DNA from: Herbaspirillum sp. SJZ107
Lineage (GTDB): Bacteria > Pseudomonadota > Gammaproteobacteria > Burkholderiales > Burkholderiaceae_D
Reading direction: 5' to 3'
NCBI RefSeq assembly: GCF_006715485.1
Contig: NZ_VFNH01000001.1
Coordinates: 372,001-436,000 of the forward strand
Length of the DNA: 64,000 nucleotides
Positions 58,080 through 64,000 of this stretch are shown here, in pieces; the stretch's first letter is position 1; each line of letters starts with the position of its first letter. The notes under the pieces are model-generated. The model ran no database searches. It was given only the letters and a program-made list of their open reading frames with translations, and was not told the DNA's origin. The position numbers were made by a program, and so were the translations under genes.

Positions 58080-60079
58080 CGAACTCGGGACAGCAAATCT
58101 TTCAGGATCGGTAGCAGGGCAGGCACGGCGCCGGCGTGCGGCGGCCCGTAGCGGTAGGCGCTGTAGCGGCGCAGGAATTCATCGGCGGCGGCGCTCGGCC
58201 CGGGCGCCAGGCCGCTGGCGGCGATGCGCGCCGCGTAGGCAGTCGGGCCTTCGTCCGGCGCACGCGCCAGGCCAAGCTGGCCGAGGCGTCCGCACAGGGC
58301 GGAGTATAGCGTATCGACCGGGTCGGCCCGGCGCCGGCGCCATAATATTCTGGCGCCCAGCAACACCAGGCAGCCCAGCGCCAGCAGCGCCACGCTGCGC
58401 CAGCCGAACAGGCCGCCCTGCAGGCGCTGTATCAGGTCGGTTTGGCGCTGCGGCGTGTAATTCAGCACCCACTGGTTCCAGCCGTTGTTGGCGGCGCCGA
58501 GCGCGTAGCGTACCCGCGCCAGCAGCGAATCCGGGTCCGGCTGGATCAGGCGGCCCAGCATGTCCATGCCGAACGGCGCAGGCGGCGGCAGGGCGTCCGC
58601 CATGCCGCGCTGCACGCGCAGCGGCGACACCGCGGCGGTCGGGTCGAGCCGCACCCAGCCGCGTCCTTCCAGCCAGACCTCGGCCCAGGCATGGGCATCC
58701 GACTGGCGCACCGTCAGGTAGCCGTCGATCGGATTCAGCTCGCCGCCCTGGTAGCCGGTCACCACCCGCGCCGGCACGCCGGCCGCGCGCATCAGGAACA
58801 CGAAGGCGCCGGCATAGTGCTCGCAGAAGCCGGCGCGGGTGCGGTACAGGAATTCGTCGATCGAGTTTTCGCCCGGCAGCAGCGGCGGCTGCAGCGTGTA
58901 CACGTAACCCTTGCCGGCGAAATCGCGCAGCACGGCCGCCGCGCGGCGTGCCGGATCGGCTTCCTGGGCGCGCAGGCGCTGGCCGGCGGCGAGGGCGCGC
59001 GGATTGGCGCCGTAGGGCAGCAGCAGCCAGTCGGCCGGATCGTCCAGGGCGGTGTCGCCCTGCAGGCGGAAATTCACGAAGGAGGCCAGGTCGTAGCGCA
59101 CCCGCTCGGTCAGCGGCGCGTTCGCCTGGATCTCGAGTTCGGGGGTCAGGCTCACGCTGCGGTCGGGCAGCGCCGGCAGCGCCTGCGGCACCTCGAGCGC
59201 GAACAGCCAGCGCGCCTGCGACGCCTCCTGGGTCACCTGGTAATGCAGCGCCTTCCCGTTGACCGAGACCGACACCGCTTGCGGACGCCCCTGGCGCCGT
59301 TCCGGCGCCAGCCGGGTCCAGGTCTGGCCGTCGTAGCTGGCCAGCACCGGACCGCGCCAGTAGAGCTGGGGCTGGGACGGCACCGGGCCGTCGAAGCGCA
59401 CGCGGAAGGCGATCTCCGACGATTGCGCCAGGTTCGCCATCTGGCCCGGCGACATCGTGTCGGACAGGCCGGTGCGCGCGCTGCGGCCGTCGTCCGGCAT
59501 GCCCCACAGCGGCCCCTCGACGCGCGGGAACACGACGAAGGCGACCGCCGCCAGCGGCGCCGCCAGCAGCAGGATGCGCGATCCCATCAGCAGGCGCGTG
59601 CGCAGCGGCGGCACGGCGCCGGTCAGCTGGAACGACAGCTGCACCGTCAGCAGCGCCGCCAGCGACGCCAGCATCAGCAGCGCGGTGCCGATGCTCTGCG
59701 AATAAAAGAAGTTGGTCAGCACCAGGAACAGGCACAGGAAGATCACCACGAACAGGTCGCGCCGCGCGTGCATCTCCAGCATCTTGAAGGCCACCAGCAG
59801 CACCAGCATCGCGACCCCGGCATCCTTGCCGAGCAGCGTGTGATACGAATGCAGCACGCCCGCCATGGCCGCCGCGGCCACGGGCACCAGCACCAGCGTG
59901 GGCGGCATGCGCTTGCCGCGCAGCGTGATGGCGGCGCGCCAGGCCAGCGTGGCGCCGCACAGCAGCGAGACCCACGGCGGCAGGTGGGCTGCATGCGGGG
60001 CCAGCACCAGCAGGGCGCTGGCGAGCAGCAGCAGGGTGTCCTGCTTGTCGCGCGCCAGGTTCAGGAAACGCGCTTTCAT
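58076..60079 (-). CDS. tgpA: Transglutaminase-like membrane protein TgpA
   Basis: A 667-residue membrane protein: several N-terminal helices (DUF3488, roughly residues 10-190), a periplasmic transglutaminase core with Cys419 (AGFCEHYAG), catalytic His in SDAHAWAEVW and Asp in RLDPTAAV, then one more helix (near residue 555) and a C-terminal DUF4129-type tail. In Pseudomonas the homologue TgpA is essential for growth; its substrate is unknown. It overlaps both neighbours by 4 bases. Confidence 0.93.
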   Translation of the reverse strand: MKARFLNLARDKQDTLLLLASALLVLAPHAAHLPPWVSLLCGATLAWRAAITLRGKRMPPTLVLVPVAAAAMAGVLHSYHTLLGKDAGVAMLVLLVAFKMLEMHARRDLFVVIFLCLFLVLTNFFYSQSIGTALLMLASLAALLTVQLSFQLTGAVPPLRTRLLMGSRILLLAAPLAAVAFVVFPRVEGPLWGMPDDGRSARTGLSDTMSPGQMANLAQSSEIAFRVRFDGPVPSQPQLYWRGPVLASYDGQTWTRLAPERRQGRPQAVSVSVNGKALHYQVTQEASQARWLFALEVPQALPALPDRSVSLTPELEIQANAPLTERVRYDLASFVNFRLQGDTALDDPADWLLLPYGANPRALAAGQRLRAQEADPARRAAAVLRDFAGKGYVYTLQPPLLPGENSIDEFLYRTRAGFCEHYAGAFVFLMRAAGVPARVVTGYQGGELNPIDGYLTVRQSDAHAWAEVWLEGRGWVRLDPTAAVSPLRVQRGMADALPPPAPFGMDMLGRLIQPDPDSLLARVRYALGAANNGWNQWVLNYTPQRQTDLIQRLQGGLFGWRSVALLALGCLVLLGARILWRRRRADPVDTLYSALCGRLGQLGLARAPDEGPTAYAARIAASGLAPGPSAAADEFLRRYSAYRYGPPHAGAVPALLPILKDLLSRVR

Positions 60080-61113
60080 GGCTTGTCCTGGCTTGGCAAT
60101 CCGTACAGCGCCAGCGCGCGCAGGCAGGCCGCCTGGTGCGCCGGACCGAGCGCGGTGTCATGCTGGATGCGCCCGAGCCGGAAGGCATAGGGCAGGGTGC
60201 GCAGCTCGGCTTCCAGCACCCAGCGTGCCATGCGCGACAGCTTCAGCTCGAGGTCGAGCTGGGCCGGCAGGGCATCGAAATCGAGTACCAGCTGGTCCAC
60301 CGCGCCGCCCTCGAACTGCTTGGTGACCAGGTGGCCGCCGTCGCGCGGGTCGAGGCGCGCGATTTGGCGCCAGGCCAGGTGGCGCAGCGGATCGCCCGGC
60401 TGGTAGCTGCGCACCCCGGCGAAATCGTCGCTGCCGGCACTGCCGCTGCCGTCCGGGCTGGGGCGCCCGCTCATCGGCAGCGGCGGCGCATCCTGCTCGG
60501 GCGCCGGATAGACCAGCGCGCGGCTGTCCGGCTGCCAGTAGCTCCAGGCGCGGAACAGGCCGAGCGGAAAACGGGTCGTCAGGCGCACCCGCGGCGCGGC
60601 GCGCCAGCCGCGGCGGTCGGTCGGCCCCGCCAGCACCAGCGCAACGCTGTTGCCGGCGGCTATGTCGATCGCGTGGCGCGGCTCGGGTGCATCGTCGACG
60701 TCGGCCAGCACCGCGTAGCGGTCGATCCGGGTCGGATTCGATACGTGCAGCTCGAATGGCACTTCGGTGCCGGCAAACACGTCCGGCGCGCGGCCGGCGC
60801 GCAGGCGCAGGTGGGCCAGGTTGCGGTAGGTATGAAACATGTCGACCACGGCGCAGGCCGCGGCCAGGAAGGTCAGGCCGAAGCCGAGCCCGAGGTTGTA
60901 GTTGATCGAACCGATCAGCAGCACCAGCAGCAGCACGCCGTAGCCCATGCCGGCGCCGGTGGGCAGGATGTAGACGCGGCGCTGGCCCAGTTCCACTTCG
61001 CCGGCGTCGCTGGCGGTGGCGCGCGTGCGCCAGGCCCCGCGCCGGCGCCGCAGCCAGCCGGACCACGGCGATTCCGCGCCGTCCACCTTGTGCGCCACGG
61101 TCGCCGTTTTCAT
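60076..61113 (-). CDS. DUF58 protein of the MoxR-TgpA operon
   Basis: A 345-residue protein with two adjacent N-terminal membrane helices (GMGYGVLLLVLLIGSINYNLG and following), then the DUF58 core with SYQPGDPLRHLAWRQIAR, a motif conserved in MoxR-associated proteins that often carry a von Willebrand-like fold. It overlaps tgpA by 4 bases. It probably acts with the MoxR ATPase in membrane-protein maturation, a role inferred from context. Confidence 0.9.
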   Translation of the reverse strand: MKTATVAHKVDGAESPWSGWLRRRRGAWRTRATASDAGEVELGQRRVYILPTGAGMGYGVLLLVLLIGSINYNLGLGFGLTFLAAACAVVDMFHTYRNLAHLRLRAGRAPDVFAGTEVPFELHVSNPTRIDRYAVLADVDDAPEPRHAIDIAAGNSVALVLAGPTDRRGWRAAPRVRLTTRFPLGLFRAWSYWQPDSRALVYPAPEQDAPPLPMSGRPSPDGSGSAGSDDFAGVRSYQPGDPLRHLAWRQIARLDPRDGGHLVTKQFEGGAVDQLVLDFDALPAQLDLELKLSRMARWVLEAELRTLPYAFRLGRIQHDTALGPAHQAACLRALALYGLPSQDKP

Positions 61114-61114
61114 G

Positions 61115-62035
<921 letters not shown>

Positions 62036-62191
62036 GGATTCCTTTCTTGATTCCGCGCGAGCCCCAGACGCATGGTAGATTAACGTCAACGGAAATCTTT
62101 TTATTCCTGCGTCAACATGCTTCCGGTTCGATTCTATGCGAGAACCGTAAATCGGGGCGACATGGATGAGCGCAGCATACCGACAACGACC

Positions 62192-63121
62192 ATGAGTACC
62201 GCAATCTACAGCCACCCGGACTGCCTCCTGCACGACATGGGCGACTGGCATCCGGAAACGCCGGCCCGCCTGCGCGCGATCGAGGACCAACTGATCCTGG
62301 CGCGCCTGGACGGCCTGATCGAGCACTGCAGCGCCCCGCTGGCCGACGAAGCCGCCATCCTGCGCAACCACAGCCGCGGCGCGCTCGACCTGGTGCGCGA
62401 CAACCTGCCGCCGGCCGGCGAGCACTATCCGCTCGACGGCGACACCCTGCTGTGCAAGGACAGCTACCGCGCCGCCCTGCGCGCCGCCGGGGCCGCCGTG
62501 GCCGCCACCGACGCGGTGCTTGCCGGTACCATCGACAACGCCTTTTGCGCGGTGCGCCCGCCGGGCCACCACGCGCGCCCGTCCGAACCGATGGGATTCT
62601 GCCTGTTCAACAACGTCGCCATCGCGGCCCGCCACGCGCTCGAGGTGCACGGGCTGGAGCGGGTGGCGATCGTCGACTTCGACGTCCACCACGGCAACGG
62701 CACCGACGAATCCTTCCGCGACGACCCGCGCGTGCTGATGGCCAGCTTTTTCCAGCACCCGTTCTATCCGTACACCGAACCCGGCCCGGTGACACCGACC
62801 AGCGTCAACATCCCGGTGCCGGCCCGCACCGACGGCAGCGCCATGCGCAAGGTGGTCGAGGAACAGTGGCTGCCGGCCCTGCATGCGCACCGGCCGCAGA
62901 TGATCTTCGTGTCGGCCGGCTTCGATGCCCATCGCGAGGACGACCTCGGCGGCATGGCGCTGGTCGAAGCGGATTACGCGTGGATCACGCACCGGCTGGT
63001 CGAGGTGGCGCGCGAACACGCGCAGGGACGCATCGTCAGCTGCCTGGAGGGGGGCTACAATCTATCGGCGCTGGGACGCAGCGTCGTGGCCCACGTCAAG
63101 GCCTTGGCCGAGCTGGACTGA
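62192..63121 (+). CDS. Histone-deacetylase-family hydrolase
   Basis: A 309-residue class II HDAC-like protein: RPPGHHA, VDFDVHHGNGT (zinc Asp and His) and SAGFDAH (zinc Asp). It probably deacetylates polyamines, acetoin-like or protein substrates; the true substrate is unknown. The ATG at 62192 (MSTAIYSHPDCLLHDMG) matches relatives; upstream ATG codons at 62117 and 62162 lack similarity. It is divergent from moxR. Confidence 0.92.
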   Translation: MSTAIYSHPDCLLHDMGDWHPETPARLRAIEDQLILARLDGLIEHCSAPLADEAAILRNHSRGALDLVRDNLPPAGEHYPLDGDTLLCKDSYRAALRAAGAAVAATDAVLAGTIDNAFCAVRPPGHHARPSEPMGFCLFNNVAIAARHALEVHGLERVAIVDFDVHHGNGTDESFRDDPRVLMASFFQHPFYPYTEPGPVTPTSVNIPVPARTDGSAMRKVVEEQWLPALHAHRPQMIFVSAGFDAHREDDLGGMALVEADYAWITHRLVEVAREHAQGRIVSCLEGGYNLSALGRSVVAHVKALAELD

Positions 63122-63178
63122 GAACCTATTTGAACGCGGCAGTCTCTAAACTCGACAACAACCAGGTTGGAGAGAATG

Positions 63179-64000
63179 ATGAGACTGCTGCGTTTCTGCA
63201 TCGCGCTGTGCCTGCTCGTGGTTACGGGGCTGGCGTCGGCGGCCAACTACACGCTGTGGATCAACGGCCGCACCGGCGGCGGCATCGTCGGCAATTACAA
63301 CAGCTGGACCTACTGGGGCCCGTCCGGCGTCGACGCCGGCATCAACAAGAAATCCGTCAACTGGGATGGACGCAGCAGCATCGCGGCGGCCAGCCCGCGC
63401 ATCCGCGACGCCCTCGACTGCTTCTGCACCGGCGATAACTGGTGCTACATCGCGACCCACAGCGCCGGCGACCTCCTGATCGGCTACACGCTGGCCAACT
63501 ACGGCGGCTCGACGCGCACGGTCAGGAATGCGGTGGCCGATGGGGCCGGCGTCTGCGGCGCCGGCGGTGGCACGCAGACCGGCTGGAACATCAAATGGGT
63601 GGCTTCGGCGGCCGGCTCCGGCGGCGGTTCGGAACTGGCCACCATCGGTGCCTGGACCACCTCGGAGCCGCTGGTGCAGGACGTCCGGGTCGCCACCGCG
63701 CGCGCCATGTACAACCACAATGAAACCCGCGGCGTCGTGTTCTGGATGTATGCCGGCGCGCGCGGCACCCTGTACTCCGGCGTGCTGCCGGGCCAGGACG
63801 ACGAGGTCGAGGCCTATCACAGCGCGGGCGGCGTGGCCGGCAGCGCGGGCCGGGCGCTGTGCAATCCGGGCGACTGGTTCTGCAACGACCTGACGCTCGG
63901 TACGGCGCCGAACCAGGGCGGCAGCACCAAGTGGAACAACCATTCGGTGGCCTTCCGCGACGATGGCGAAGACTACAACCACTACACGAACGGCAGCTGG
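63179..64000 (+). CDS. Secreted protein of unknown function (3' truncated by window edge)
   Basis: The frame is open to the end of the window; 274 residues are visible and the stop lies outside. Residues 1-21 are a signal peptide (CIALCLLVVTGLASA). The mature part is rich in Gly, Tyr, Trp and Asn and has several cysteines (DCFCTGDNWC, ALCNPGDWFC). YIATHSAGDLLIGYTLA contains His94-Ser95 in a nucleophile-elbow-like setting, suggesting an alpha/beta-hydrolase fold, but catalytic partners are not identified. The ATG at 63179 is favoured over 63176 because GGAG lies 6 bases upstream. Confidence 0.75.
   Translation, partial: MRLLRFCIALCLLVVTGLASAANYTLWINGRTGGGIVGNYNSWTYWGPSGVDAGINKKSVNWDGRSSIAAASPRIRDALDCFCTGDNWCYIATHSAGDLLIGYTLANYGGSTRTVRNAVADGAGVCGAGGGTQTGWNIKWVASAAGSGGGSELATIGAWTTSEPLVQDVRVATARAMYNHNETRGVVFWMYAGARGTLYSGVLPGQDDEVEAYHSAGGVAGSAGRALCNPGDWFCNDLTLGTAPNQGGSTKWNNHSVAFRDDGEDYNHYTNGSW

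Overview
The window is GC-rich chromosomal DNA of a betaproteobacterium, most likely Oxalobacteraceae and Massilia-like (inference). Evidence: the gene order gyrA-serC-pheA-hisC-tyrA-aroA-cmk-rpsA-ihfB-lapA-lapB with ompA-ubiG-HAD phosphatase divergent from gyrA; a beta-type tmRNA with tag ANDNSYALAA; a PEP-CTERM protein with a sigma-54 promoter; secreted polysaccharide hydrolases (GH16, GH31); and GspA/GspB type II secretion accessory genes. No phage, IS element, CRISPR array, rRNA or tRNA was seen.

Layout. 1-2.9 kb: gspA (cut by the left edge), gspB, mobB. 2.95-5.4 kb: an orphan YjfB-like motility gene, then a two-gene bufferin (RiPP copper metallophore) operon in which the DUF692 maturase and its DUF2063 partner are one polypeptide. 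5.4-13.8 kb: small stress and RNA-binding genes, fumC, a short FimV-like protein, a highly structured candidate ncRNA with its own terminator, hxlR, an orphan fliT, an M13 metallopeptidase, a methyltransferase and csbD. 13.8-28.7 kb: a DPP-IV-like peptidase, GH31, MATE pump, PEP-CTERM protein, cbpA-cbpM, mntH, tandem DJ-1/PfpI genes, two unknown genes and a GH16 lipoprotein. 28.9-34.1 kb: an RND pump pair without outer-membrane channel, a dense block of hairpins, and ssrA. 34.2-37.3 kb (minus strand): glycine-zipper protein, HAD phosphatase (Gph/MupP), ubiG, ompA. 37.7-54.8 kb (plus strand): gyrA, two DUF2059 proteins, the serine/aromatic amino-acid/nucleotide/ribosome run to ihfB, then envelope genes lapA, lapB, ugd, rfaE1 and a ComEA-like protein. 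55-64 kb: cysM, an HTH protein, the minus-strand operon moxR-DUF58-tgpA-mltB, a histone-deacetylase-like hydrolase, and a secreted protein cut by the right edge.

How the genes work together. The core block couples DNA topology (gyrA), serine/PLP supply (serC), Phe/Tyr/chorismate synthesis (pheA, hisC, tyrA, aroA), pyrimidine nucleotides (cmk), translation (rpsA), nucleoid folding (ihfB) and LPS control (lapAB, ugd, rfaE1). The accessory part is largely envelope and secretion. Four copies of a roughly 80-107 bp palindromic (REPIN-like) repeat lie between genes at 6.2, 16.2, 42.8 and 54.9 kb. The most interesting signals are the fused bufferin maturase, the structured RNA at 9.2-9.45 kb, the palindromic repeat family and the hairpin block beside ssrA.
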